Positions 1 to 6,756 of a stretch of DNA of 14,465 bases are shown piece by piece. Within the stretch, counting starts at the first letter, position 1; the number at the start of each line of letters is the position of its first letter. The DNA lies in the NCBI GenBank assembly GCA_003155565.1, contig PMDM01000230.1, positions 1,928-16,392 of the forward strand, written 5' to 3'. The DNA is from Methylococcaceae bacterium. GTDB lineage: Bacteria > Pseudomonadota > Gammaproteobacteria > Methylococcales > Methylomonadaceae. The translations under genes were made by a program, and so were the position numbers. Below the pieces are notes generated by a model. The model saw only the letters and a program-made list of their open reading frames with translations. It was not told where the DNA came from and did not search any database.

Positions 1-255
1 CTATGCAATGGCTGTTGCGCTAACCAAGGGTATCCCTTTATAGGCTGGCCCGTACAGAATATCCGGCTTTATATCCAACTGTATCAGCGCCTGGGCATAA
101 AATCCCCCCAACTTTCTCAATTTTTCACCCGTATTAAACAGGCCTGTATTGAAAAAATAAGGGCTAGTTCGGCCTGACTTTAACAGAAATTCCCCGAATT
201 TCAGTACACCGCAATCCAGCGCGTAAGCAATAAATTCTTTTTGATAATTAAGCAT
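1..255 (-). pseudogene. pyrE: Orotate phosphoribosyltransferase, N-terminal 84 residues ending at an in-frame TAG
   Basis: The protein matches the start of PyrE, which makes orotidine 5'-monophosphate from orotate and PRPP in pyrimidine synthesis. Visible family landmarks are VLKFGEF (about 18-24), [12 protein letters not shown] (25-36), the GLFNTG stretch and GPAYKGIPL (69-77). Family members are about 210 residues and normally continue with Leu-Ala-Glu at the point where this frame stops. Here the next codon, at 1-3, reads TAG, one base change from the Leu codon TTG. The catalytic RKExKDHGEGG loop and the PRPP-binding DD..TAG motif would lie beyond the window, so they cannot be judged. The ATG at 253-255 fits the usual family start; no strong ribosome binding site precedes it. 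It may be a true nonsense mutation, a gene remnant, or a sequence or assembly error at a contig edge. Identity is secure; the broken state is less certain. Confidence 0.8.
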
Positions 256-381
256 AACGGTTATCGTTCAGCAAATATGTTACTCGATTATATCTTAACT
301 TTGAATTTTGTCGGTTTTAGCCCTTAAGATTCGATAATATCAGCATTTAGGTTTGTAAATCCCACGCGAACAATTATCGCT

Positions 382-412
382 ATTATAATGATCGCTAACT
401 TAAGCCTAGCAA
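382..412 (-). promoter_or_regulatory. Possible pyrE promoter in the divergent intergenic region
   Basis: Read on the minus strand, TTGCTA (407-412) is a -35 candidate. It is followed, with a 17-19 base spacer, by overlapping -10 candidates ATTATA (384-389) and TATAAT (382-387). This would give a leader of about 120 bases before pyrE. The stretch between pyrE and the transporter gene (256-483) is AT-rich and holds no other gene that I can see. Found by eye only. Confidence 0.25.
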
Positions 413-483
413 ATATCCTCTTGTAAATAGCTTGCTCGTTGGAATTGCCACCCAGCCCTTAACCCTAATCCCATCAATGTGTT

Positions 484-1824
484 ATGAAGCCCTATAAACA
501 TCAGCCTGAGCCGCATCAAAACACACTGCCTTCAGGTATACCTTACATTGTGGCCAATGAAGCGGCTGAACGGTTCAGTTATTATGGGATGCGGGCAATT
601 CTGGTTGTGTTCATGACGCAATACCTGACGGACAGCACGGGCGCATTGGCAGTCATGTCTGAACAAGAAGCGCAAGGGTATTTCCATTTATTCGTGTCAG
701 CAGTTTATTTTATGCCTTTGCTTGGTGCTTTAGTCTCGGACGGGCTTTTAGGCAAATATCGAACCATCATTTTATTATCTTTGATCTACTGTCTAGGCCA
801 CTTAGCCTTGGCTATTGATAATACACTTATGGGCTTACTGCTAGGGCAAGGGCTGATTGCCTTGGGCGCTGGCGGCATAAAACCCTGTGTTTCCGCGCAC
901 GTGGGCGACCAGTTCGGGTCGGACAATCAATATTTGATCGGTAAAGTGTTTAGCTGGTTTTATTTTTCCATCAACCTTGGCGCTTTTGCAGCCATGTTGA
1001 TTAGTCCTTGGTTACTGAATCAGTATAGCCCATCCGTAGCATTTGGGATTCCAGGCGTATTGATGCTGATTGCTACCGCGATCTTTTGGTCTGGACGTTA
1101 TCAATTCGTCCATATAAAACCTGCGGGTATGGGCTTTATAAGAGAAATGTTCAGTCAATATGGAATGACGACTTTAGCAAAATTAGCGTCTGTTTACGTA
1201 TTTATCGCCGTTTTTTGGGCACTTTTTGAGCAAATTGGCTCATCCTGGATATTACAGGCGCAGAAAATGGATCGCGTTATCTTGGGAATTGAGCTGCTGC
1301 CATCACAAATTCAAGCGGCAAATCCATTACTTATCATGTTACTGACACCGCTGTTTACATACATCATCTATCCATTTTTAAATAATTTGTTTGAACTTAC
1401 GGCCATAAGAAAAATGTCCATCGGACTGTTCCTTACCGTAATTGCATTCGCTACCGCCAGTGTCATACAAATGCAGTTAGACCGTGGTGGCGTGCCGAAC
1501 ATTGGCTGGCAGTTTATTGCCTACTTTATGCTCACTTCGGCAGAAGTCATGATCTCCATTACCTGCCTTGAATTCTCCTATCGTCAAGCGCCTAAGACCA
1601 TGAAATCATTTGTTATGGCCTTTTATTTTTTATCGATAGCGCTTGGTAATCTTTTTACCAGCGCGGTCAATTTTTTCATTCACAATACGGATGGCACCAG
1701 CAAACTTGAAGGTGCCAGTTATTTTTGGTTTTTTACCATTATTATGTTAATTACAACAGTGTTATTCTTGTGGTCAAGCTCTTATTTCCAGGAAAAAAAT
1801 AATTTCTGCGATGACCTTGGCTAA
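484..1824 (+). CDS. POT/PTR2-family proton-coupled oligopeptide transporter
   Basis: This inner-membrane protein belongs to the major facilitator superfamily and should import di- or tripeptides with protons. The POT signature ExxER is present as E26-x-x-E29-R30, followed by FSYYG. SDGLLGKYRTI (85-95) matches the D-G-x-x-G-[KR] loop between helices 2 and 3. FYFSINLGA (159-167) matches the PTR2 signature FYxxINxG, and GAGGIKP (128-134) is also typical. At 446 residues it is slightly shorter than the 480-500 of E. coli DtpA-type proteins, but hydrophobic segments continue to the end and I see no break. The ATG at 484 places about 18 residues before the first family motif, a usual distance, although no clear Shine-Dalgarno sequence precedes it. 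It diverges from pyrE and lies 56 bases before the DUF4124 gene. Family is secure; the exact substrate is unknown. Confidence 0.9.
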   Translation: MKPYKHQPEPHQNTLPSGIPYIVANEAAERFSYYGMRAILVVFMTQYLTDSTGALAVMSEQEAQGYFHLFVSAVYFMPLLGALVSDGLLGKYRTIILLSLIYCLGHLALAIDNTLMGLLLGQGLIALGAGGIKPCVSAHVGDQFGSDNQYLIGKVFSWFYFSINLGAFAAMLISPWLLNQYSPSVAFGIPGVLMLIATAIFWSGRYQFVHIKPAGMGFIREMFSQYGMTTLAKLASVYVFIAVFWALFEQIGSSWILQAQKMDRVILGIELLPSQIQAANPLLIMLLTPLFTYIIYPFLNNLFELTAIRKMSIGLFLTVIAFATASVIQMQLDRGGVPNIGWQFIAYFMLTSAEVMISITCLEFSYRQAPKTMKSFVMAFYFLSIALGNLFTSAVNFFIHNTDGTSKLEGASYFWFFTIIMLITTVLFLWSSSYFQEKNNFCDDLG

Positions 1825-1880
1825 TAAATCTTCTATACTCTAACCAGTCGAATTTTTACGTACTAATATCGAGGAAAACA

Positions 1881-2477
1881 ATGAAATTTACACTGCTAAC
1901 CTTGGGATTGCTTGTTTCCATGCAATTATCAGCGGGCGTTTATAAATGTACGGACGCCAGCGGCAACAAAACCTACCGGTCAGTACCTTGCGCGGAAGGA
2001 CAAAGCAAAGTTGAGCTGAATGTGAAAACTGGGGGTTCCACTGACCTTAACCAACAAGAAAACCAAAAAGCTTTGTCTCAACAAGAACAAGAAGATAAAG
2101 AAGCACAAAAAAAACTTGATGAACAGGGGTTTATACAAAAACAAACGCAATTAAAACAAAGTGCTATGGATGAAAGCGCTAAAAACCAATTCCTGATAAA
2201 AAATAATCCACATAAATTTTCAGCCTTTGCCATTCCACCCTATAAATTTGACGACTTAACGCCCTTGGTTAAAATTTACCAGAACAGACTGCCTGATGTT
2301 GAACGGTTTAGACGGCAAGCAGCAGAAAAATCACTCGCCACAGGCCAGTGCGGACGGGTTGAATCCGTGGAATTAAACGAAAAAAGCACGAAAGATGCGC
2401 TGGTCATCCTAGTTGATTGCAGTTCAGCGAAAAAATTCTATGTGTCTGAGCAGGAATTGGCAACCAACTCGCAATGA
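1881..2477 (+). CDS. Exported DUF4124 protein with a Gln/Glu/Lys-rich middle
   Basis: The first 19 residues form a signal peptide (basic start, leucine-rich core, cleavage likely after LSAG), so the product should be periplasmic. Directly after it, VYKCTDASGNKTYRSVPC (20-37) is the DUF4124 domain, a short beta-rich module of unknown function common in Gammaproteobacteria; C23 and C37 may pair. Residues 57-100 are rich in Gln, Glu and Lys and look like a coiled coil or flexible linker. The C-terminal part (about 108-198) has two more cysteines, C157 and C180, which could form a second disulfide. GAGGAAAA lies just before the ATG, a good ribosome binding site. Its last four bases (ATGA) overlap the start of the dehydrogenase gene, implying translational coupling. 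No enzymatic activity can be assigned. Confidence 0.85.
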   Translation: MKFTLLTLGLLVSMQLSAGVYKCTDASGNKTYRSVPCAEGQSKVELNVKTGGSTDLNQQENQKALSQQEQEDKEAQKKLDEQGFIQKQTQLKQSAMDESAKNQFLIKNNPHKFSAFAIPPYKFDDLTPLVKIYQNRLPDVERFRRQAAEKSLATGQCGRVESVELNEKSTKDALVILVDCSSAKKFYVSEQELATNSQ

Positions 2478-3313
2478 CGCAGCCCCAAACCATACTGAAG
2501 ACTATACTTATTACGGGCTGTTCCAGCGGAATTGGTTATGCTACGGCTCTTGAATTAAAAAACCGTGGGCATAAGGTTGTTGCCAGTGCGAGAAAAGAAG
2601 AAGATGTCGCCCGTTTGCAGCAAGAAGGTTTCATTGCAGTCCAACTCGATTTAGCCGACAGTAAAAGTATCCAAAAAGCCGTCAAGAAAGCCCTGGAACT
2701 GACCGATAACCAAATTGACGTGTTATTCAATAATTCTGGTTTCGGTCAGCCCGGAGCGGTCGAAGACTTAAGCCGTGAAACCCTGAGATTCCAGTTTGAA
2801 ACCAATGTGTTCGGCACCCAAGAATTGACCAACCTGCTAATCCCTGTGATGCGTAAACAAGGACATGGGCGGATTATCTACAACAGTTCGATACTTGGGC
2901 TGGTTGCCATGACCTACCGGGGCGCTTACAACGCCAGCAAGTATGCCTTGGAAGGTTTGGCAGACACCTTGCGCCTGGAGTTGCATGGCAGCAATATCTC
3001 TGTTTCGCTCATAGAACCTGGGCCTATCATGAGCAACTTCCGGCAAAATTCCTTTGACTTATACAATAAAAACATAGCCACGGATAGTTTTCATAAAGAT
3101 ACCTATAAAGCCATGGAAGAGCGGCTGCAAAAAGAAGGTGCGGCAGTCGCTTTTACCCTGCCTGCCAAAGCGGTTGCCGATAAGGTTGTCCACGCCGTCG
3201 AATCAAAATGCCCCAAAATACGTTATTACGTTACTTTCCCCACTTACCTGTTTGCTTTTCTCAAACGCATATTGCCAGCATCTTGGCTGGATAACCTGCT
3301 CAGAAGAGTCTGA
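2474..3313 (+). CDS. Short-chain dehydrogenase/reductase (SDR), classical type
   Basis: A 279-residue NAD(P)-dependent oxidoreductase with the complete classical SDR machinery. The dinucleotide-binding motif TGCSSGIG is at 14-21, the NNSG variant of the NNAG motif at 86-89, the structural Asn at N111, and the catalytic residues are S139, Y152 and K156 (YNASK). The basic residue R40 after the second strand suggests NADP(H) preference, an inference. PG at about 182-183 is the usual PG motif after strand 6. The C-terminal extension (about 235-279) contains a hydrophobic stretch (TFPTYLFAFLKRILPASW), as in SDRs that sit on membranes or act on lipid-like substrates. It starts inside the stop codon of the DUF4124 gene (ATGA) and ends one base before the next ATG, so all three genes are probably one transcript. 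The substrate cannot be deduced. Confidence 0.92.
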   Translation: MTQPQTILKTILITGCSSGIGYATALELKNRGHKVVASARKEEDVARLQQEGFIAVQLDLADSKSIQKAVKKALELTDNQIDVLFNNSGFGQPGAVEDLSRETLRFQFETNVFGTQELTNLLIPVMRKQGHGRIIYNSSILGLVAMTYRGAYNASKYALEGLADTLRLELHGSNISVSLIEPGPIMSNFRQNSFDLYNKNIATDSFHKDTYKAMEERLQKEGAAVAFTLPAKAVADKVVHAVESKCPKIRYYVTFPTYLFAFLKRILPASWLDNLLRRV

Positions 3314-3505
3314 ATGTTGTATCAGCGCGAAACGTTTATCCAGTGTCCCTATTGCGGCGAAACTCTGGATGTTCTAGTGGATGATTCATCCAGCCCACAA
3401 AGCTATTACGAAGATTGTTCGGTTTGTTGTGCGCCCATTTTATTCTTATTGACAGAAGATGAATTCGGAGAGCTTCATGTTGATGTCAAAAGAGATGATG
3501 AATAG
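3314..3505 (+). CDS. CPXCG-motif zinc-ribbon small protein
   Basis: A 63-residue acidic protein with two cysteine pairs: C11-P-Y-C14-G near the start and C35-S-V-C38 (followed by C39). This is the pattern of the 'CPXCG motif-containing cysteine-rich' family, small single-domain proteins presumed to bind one zinc ion. The tail is rich in Asp and Glu. The ATG lies immediately after the TGA of the dehydrogenase gene with no spacer, so translation is probably coupled. It stops with TAG. The role of the family is not known to me; a regulatory or nucleic-acid-related job is only a guess from the fold. Confidence 0.85.
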   Translation: MLYQRETFIQCPYCGETLDVLVDDSSSPQSYYEDCSVCCAPILFLLTEDEFGELHVDVKRDDE

Positions 3506-3741
3506 ACAAGCCCATTAATTCCATTCAACGTAGTTGAGATGACAAAGGAATCCCAACTAAAATCACGCCACCGTTGAACGTTAGGGGTCGTACCTCAACT
3601 TTTATAATATTCTGATTCTACCTTATCCGTTCAAGAATCCGCCCAGCGAAAGATGTACCGAGAAACGAAGCACATCATTTGCACTTGTTTTCAACACACT
3701 GTTTTCGCAAAGCTAATCAAGTTATGTAGAGGATACACATT

Positions 3742-3801
3742 GTTAATGCTTGACGCGGCGTACGCCAATACGTACGCTGTTATTTTTTAAAAGGCATTAA
3801 C
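3742..3801. repeat. Nested inverted repeats (outer 8 bp, inner 7 bp) with a T-run
   Basis: The outer arms GTTAATGC (3742-3749) and GCATTAAC (3794-3801) are perfect complements. Inside them, GCGTACG (3758-3764) and CGTACGC (3771-3777) form a second perfect stem around a 6-base loop, extended by a G-U pair. The inner stem is followed by TGTTATTTTTT, so on the plus strand it could be a weak intrinsic terminator for the operon ending at 3505, although that is 250 bases away. The outer arm ends one base before an ATG at 3803 and overlaps its possible ribosome binding site (AAAAGG, 3789-3794). Confidence 0.5.
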
Positions 3802-3802
3802 T

Positions 3803-3886
3803 ATGGCTAGTCTTAATGTTACTTACCGAAGTACGCTCCAATTGGAACAAGAACAAGTGGTAAAAGTGCTGACGCACTACGAATAG
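3803..3886 (+). CDS. Possible 27-residue ORF of unknown identity
   Basis: The ATG lies eight bases after AAAAGG (3789-3794), a fair ribosome binding site, and directly after the inverted repeat. The peptide starts MASLNVTYRSTLQLEQEQ and stops at TAG (3884-3886). Past the stop, seven more codons (LVRKHCG) stay open to a TAA, so it may be the decayed 5' end of a longer gene. I recognise no family. It could be chance. Confidence 0.2.
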   Translation: MASLNVTYRSTLQLEQEQVVKVLTHYE

Positions 3887-3931
3887 CTGGTGCGTAAACA
3901 TTGCGGTTAAAGGTGATACGCCTTGCCGCGT

Positions 3932-4144
3932 TCAGCGATGACCGAAACGAATCCGCTGAAATGCCACATCAGTCGTTAGCCTTTCTTGCGCTTGCACCAA
4001 CGGCCATCCCTGCTCCGTGTGTATCCGTTCGGATTTTTTCAGGTCTGCCATAATGCGTTCTATATCAAAATCAAAGCTGGCGGCATGTTCCCGTCTGGTT
4101 GCGTGGATTTCTTCGATAATTTCGTCAGTTACTAATGGTTCCAT
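3932..4144 (-). CDS. Small partner of the PIN-domain toxin (putative antitoxin)
   Basis: A 70-residue acidic, mostly helical protein. Its first half (TDEIIEEIHATRREHAASF, then a D-I-E-R-I-M-A-D-L-K segment) follows a pattern common in short proteins encoded directly after PIN-domain toxin genes: D-x-I-x-E-x-x-x-x-R-x-x-H-A, then F/Y-x-D/Y, then a D-L-K-like helix. A strong ribosome binding site (AGGAGA) lies upstream of its ATG, inside the toxin gene, and the two genes overlap by 20 bases (4125-4144) with the toxin first. The protein has no obvious DNA-binding domain, and its C-terminal 25 residues look unlike the family tail as I remember it. Antitoxin function is inferred from position and pattern, not shown. 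Confidence 0.6.
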   Translation of the reverse strand: MEPLVTDEIIEEIHATRREHAASFDFDIERIMADLKKSERIHTEQGWPLVQAQERLTTDVAFQRIRFGHR

Positions 4145-4616
4145 CGTCTTCTCCTAGTAATTCTTCGGGGGTGCAAATAAAAGGCAGTGGCAAATTGATC
4201 TCATCCAAAAAACCGGCAATGCGTCGTTGCATCATAGGGTTCGCAATGTGTTTGAAATTCCAAGTTAAAATAAAGTCCATTCCATGTGCAGCAGCAATCG
4301 CAATATGCAGCGCATCCTCTGCAACTTGCGGCGGGACTAAACCCCGCTGCACAAGACCGAGAGCAATTTGTTCAACGCGCTCGTTGATTTCAAGGCGGGC
4401 GATTCCGGTAATGGCATCCAAGCGAAGCTAGGCAGCTTCGGGATCGCCTGCTGCACACTCCCGTATGACTAACTCCGAGATTCTGAGTTCAAAAGCCGTG
4501 CGCTTACGTGACCACCAGTTCCGTGTAATTTCTTGATGGGCAGCACCGATGATGGTTCTACTTGGGCGTGCAGTCAAGTAGCTTATAAACGAAGTTTCGA
4601 GATAGACGGTTTGCAT
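4125..4616 (-). pseudogene. PIN-domain (VapC-like) toxin gene with an internal amber stop
   Basis: Two open stretches lie in the same reading frame, 4616-4431 and 4427-4125, separated only by TAG at 4428-4430. Read through, they give a 163-codon PIN-domain protein of normal length: YLETS at 5-9 (replacing the usual LDTS), acidic residues around E48 and E53, then AEDALHIA with D101 and MDFILTWNFKHIAN with D114. These are the acidic residues that coordinate metal in PIN ribonucleases; toxins of this class cleave RNA. The interrupted place reads GDPEAA-stop-LRLDAI, where the family carries a charged or polar residue, so one substitution (for example CAG or AAG to TAG) explains the break. The ATG at 4616 has no good ribosome binding site. 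The 62-residue N-terminal piece lacks the last two acidic positions and should be inactive. The partner gene overlaps its 3' end. Confidence 0.8.
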
Positions 4617-4678
4617 AGAAATAGAGCGGGATTTGTTACAAAATTGCGGATTACCTTACGACGAATCCGTTTATGGCC

Positions 4679-5494
4679 TTACAGGCTAAACTCGATTTTT
4701 AACGGCAAATCTGACATGGCATAATGAACAAACTGTTTACCTAATTCGGTAAGCTCGTAACCTTCCTTTTCGTCGAATGCCGATACAGTTGGAGACTTTG
4801 ATCCATTTCCTTTTTGAGCTGGTTTTGATTGTTTAGATATGAAATTACCATAATAATCGACTTCTCTATGCTGTCGGATTACTCCTCCAGTGCTTAAGTC
4901 ACGAAATAGTAGCTTATATAAGTCGGCATCTGCCGAGTTTTCTCTGACAAAACCTTTTCCTATTTTTTTCCAAATAGCGCCACGAGTGATTCCATCGTTG
5001 TTATAAATCGCTCCAATTACCTGAAAGTGCATTTCAGAATATTGATTAATCCAATCTATATACATTCGTACGACATCGTCGCTAGAAATTCGAGTCGCCG
5101 CTGCATTGGCAAGAATATTTCTAATATAAACTCTTTTCTCTTCACTTTCAGCGCCAGACCACTCCCTAAAGGTCTTTTTTATCAGTGACTGATATTCCTT
5201 ACTTTCAACTCTTTGAGAAATAGCCTCATCTTGCAAATCAAGTCTAGCCATAATTTCAATTATTGTGTCCTCTTTTTCTTTAAGTTCGTCTTGTAACATT
5301 CGAGCCCAGTGTTCAAAAAATCGGTTAATCTTTTCTTGTTCGTCCTCTGACCATGCCCCAGCAATTGCAGAAAGGAAGCCACCAGCAAATGGTATTGCAC
5401 CACCGATTGCTTGTAGTGCGCCGCGATAAATTTTAGCTGCCTTGCTACTTTCAGGCAGCTTCATTTCATCCTCGTCTTCCTTTTTATCAGTCAT
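4679..5494 (-). CDS. Unknown 271-residue protein with a Gly/Ala-rich hydrophobic N-terminal segment
   Basis: I do not recognise a named family. The protein opens with an acidic/lysine-rich head (1-20). A Gly/Ala-rich hydrophobic segment follows at about 25-48 (key stretch GGAIPFAGGFLSAIAGAW), which could insert in a membrane or form a glycine-zipper helix hairpin. Next comes a long charged helical region (50-125, probably coiled coil) and a mixed alpha/beta part. The C-terminal third has features of a winged helix (IGAIYNNDGITRGAIWKKIG at 160-179; YELTELGKQFVHYA near 246-259). AAGGA sits six bases before the ATG. Its base composition is visibly more AT-rich than parB and it uses many A/T-ending codons, suggesting recent transfer. 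It lies beside a toxin-antitoxin remnant. A defence or abortive-infection effector is conceivable from context and the hydrophobic segment, but this is speculation. Confidence 0.75.
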   Translation of the reverse strand: MTDKKEDEDEMKLPESSKAAKIYRGALQAIGGAIPFAGGFLSAIAGAWSEDEQEKINRFFEHWARMLQDELKEKEDTIIEIMARLDLQDEAISQRVESKEYQSLIKKTFREWSGAESEEKRVYIRNILANAAATRISSDDVVRMYIDWINQYSEMHFQVIGAIYNNDGITRGAIWKKIGKGFVRENSADADLYKLLFRDLSTGGVIRQHREVDYYGNFISKQSKPAQKGNGSKSPTVSAFDEKEGYELTELGKQFVHYAMSDLPLKIEFSL

Positions 5495-5576
5495 TTTGAA
5501 TCCTTGTAGCCTAAGTATTATTTCCTCGCTCTGGATAGATTTTATTTCCTAAAATTACATCTCTCGATTCCAGTAT

Positions 5577-6428
5577 CTACCTTATCTGCTCCAAAATCCC
5601 ATCCAACTCCTCCAAACTGGAATAAGCAATGACCAGTTTACCCGCGCCGTTATCCTTATGTTCGATGACAACTTTTGCACCCAGCTTTGCAGTCAGTTCG
5701 TTTTGTAGGCGTAAGGTGTCGTGATCAACGGTTTTAGTTTTTTGCGGCTTGGATTCGGTTTGGGCATCTTTGACCAGCTTTTCTGCCATCCTCACCGTTA
5801 ATCCCTCCCTGGCTATCTTTTGGGCGGCGGCGACTTGTTTGACTGCATCCAAGGACAGCAATGCCCGTGCATGACCCATTTCCAGTTGACCGCTGATTAG
5901 CAACTTTTTTACTTCGGGGTGTAAGTCCATCAAGCGCAACAAATTAGTCACGGTTACCCGCGACTTGCCCACAGCATCGGCGATTTGTTGATGGGTCATG
6001 GTGAATTCATCGAGCAACCTTCTTAAGGCTTCGGCTTCTTCCAGGGGGTTGAGGTCTTGCCGTTGGATGTTCTCGATCAGGGCAATCGCCATGGTGGCGC
6101 GGTCGTCGATGTCTTTGATAACGACGGGTATTTGCTGTAGCCCTGCTAGTTGGGAGGCACGCCAACGGCGTTCTCCGGCGACGATTTCGTATTTATCTTG
6201 ACCGAGTTTGCGCACGACGATGGGCTGAATAACGCCCTGCGCTTTTATGGAATCCGCCAGCTCCTGCAATTTCTCAGGATTCATATCTTTTCTGGGTTGA
6301 AACTTGCCCCGCTGGAGATATTCAATTGGTAATGTATGCAAAGGATTGGTTGTTTCCTTTGCAGCAGAAACATCGCCCAACAATGCATCTAATCCTCGAC
6401 CTAATCCGCGTTTAACCAAAGTGTTCAC
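5577..6428 (-). CDS. parB: Chromosome-partitioning protein ParB (CTP-dependent DNA clamp)
   Basis: ParB binds parS sites near the origin, loads as a CTP-gated sliding clamp and stimulates the ATPase ParA to move the origin regions apart. GLGRGLDALLG (8-18) is the N-terminal ParA-contacting peptide. The nuclease-like/CTPase domain carries GERRWRA (85-91) and ENIQRQDLNPLEEA (119-132). A helix-turn-helix spans about 146-166 (QQIADAVGKSRVTVTNLLRL), and the C-terminal dimerisation domain ends in LDGILEQIR. The length of 283 is normal. The annotated start is GTG at 6426-6428, with little space for a ribosome binding site. A TTG three codons later (6417-6419) is preceded by AAGGTG at a good distance and would give MVKRGLGRGL, closer to the family start. 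It ends with TAG. Unusually, 328 bases of repeats separate it from parA. Confidence 0.96.
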   Translation of the reverse strand: MNTLVKRGLGRGLDALLGDVSAAKETTNPLHTLPIEYLQRGKFQPRKDMNPEKLQELADSIKAQGVIQPIVVRKLGQDKYEIVAGERRWRASQLAGLQQIPVVIKDIDDRATMAIALIENIQRQDLNPLEEAEALRRLLDEFTMTHQQIADAVGKSRVTVTNLLRLMDLHPEVKKLLISGQLEMGHARALLSLDAVKQVAAAQKIAREGLTVRMAEKLVKDAQTESKPQKTKTVDHDTLRLQNELTAKLGAKVVIEHKDNGAGKLVIAYSSLEELDGILEQIR

Positions 6429-6495
6429 CTTTTGTTGCTATTCATTTATGGAAGCCTAAAAACACTTTCTCGCATTGGCAATGTCGTTAAGTTAA

Positions 6496-6654
6496 GGGGA
6501 CTGTCCCTTCTCCCTGAGGGAGGCGGCACAGATTCCCTATCCGTTGCCGCACTTCCACCATCCCTGGAGGGCGAAGGTTAGGATGAGGGTAGGCAAATAA
6601 GCTTTTTCCCTTGTTTTTATTCTCCTCACCCCAACCCTCTCCAGCAGGAGAGGG
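6496..6654. repeat. REP-like cluster of inverted repeats between parA and parB
   Basis: Four palindromic units stand in 160 bases: an AAGGG/CCCTT pair around GGGACTGTCCC (about 6495-6508); CTCCC-TGA-GGGAG (6510-6522); a GGGCGAAGGTTAGGATGAGG unit starting at 6569; and CCCTCTCC-AGCA-GGAGAGGG (6635-6654). The block at 6570-6588, read on the minus strand (CCTCATCCTAACCTTCGCC), matches 6624-6642 (CCTCACCCCAACCCTCTCC) at 15 of 19 positions, so the two are inverted copies of one element. Sequences of this CCTCACCCCAACCCTCTCC kind are widespread intergenic repeats in proteobacteria. A 62-codon open frame across the cluster is only the translation of these repeats. The rest of the parA-parB gap (6429-6495, 6655-6756) shows nothing I can name. 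Confidence 0.8.
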
Positions 6655-6756
6655 AGCTTGTTTACTTGACAGCATTGCTCCTATTGAGAACAGGAAGTTT
6701 TCTACATTTTTAAAGATTTCCGCATATTTTCTGTTTGAGACCCAAGCCTTATGCTG

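Larger units (their letters stand above)
3506..3931. other. 426-base intergenic region rich in inverted repeats
   Basis: No conserved gene is visible. Several short inverted repeats are present. TTCAACG (3524-3530) pairs with CGTTGAA (3572-3578). AGTTGAG (3532-3538) pairs with CTCAACT (3594-3600); these two pairs cross each other rather than nest. A nested pair follows at 3742-3801, listed separately. The stretch 3601-3740 shows nothing I can name. It separates the plus-strand operon from the minus-strand toxin-antitoxin remnant and may contain mobile-element debris. Confidence 0.5.

Noticed and set aside
1825..1880. Terminator between the transporter gene and the DUF4124 gene
   Set aside because: No hairpin with a T-run is visible; the genes may be co-transcribed.
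3524..3600. Crossing inverted repeats as an RNA pseudoknot or riboswitch
   Set aside because: Each arm is only 7 bases in low-complexity CAAC/GTTG sequence and no gene follows in a position to be controlled; chance is likely.
4135..4431. 98-codon plus-strand ORF over the PIN gene
   Set aside because: Antisense shadow; the minus strand carries clear PIN motifs in the same place.
1..4616. Reassignment of TAG to an amino acid, suggested by the amber codons in pyrE and the PIN gene
   Set aside because: TAG also ends parB, yidC and the CPXCG gene exactly where these families normally end, so it still works as a stop here.
6487..6675. 62-codon minus-strand ORF between parA and parB
   Set aside because: It is only the translation of REP-like palindromes (PSPAGEGWGE type); no ribosome binding site or conserved family.
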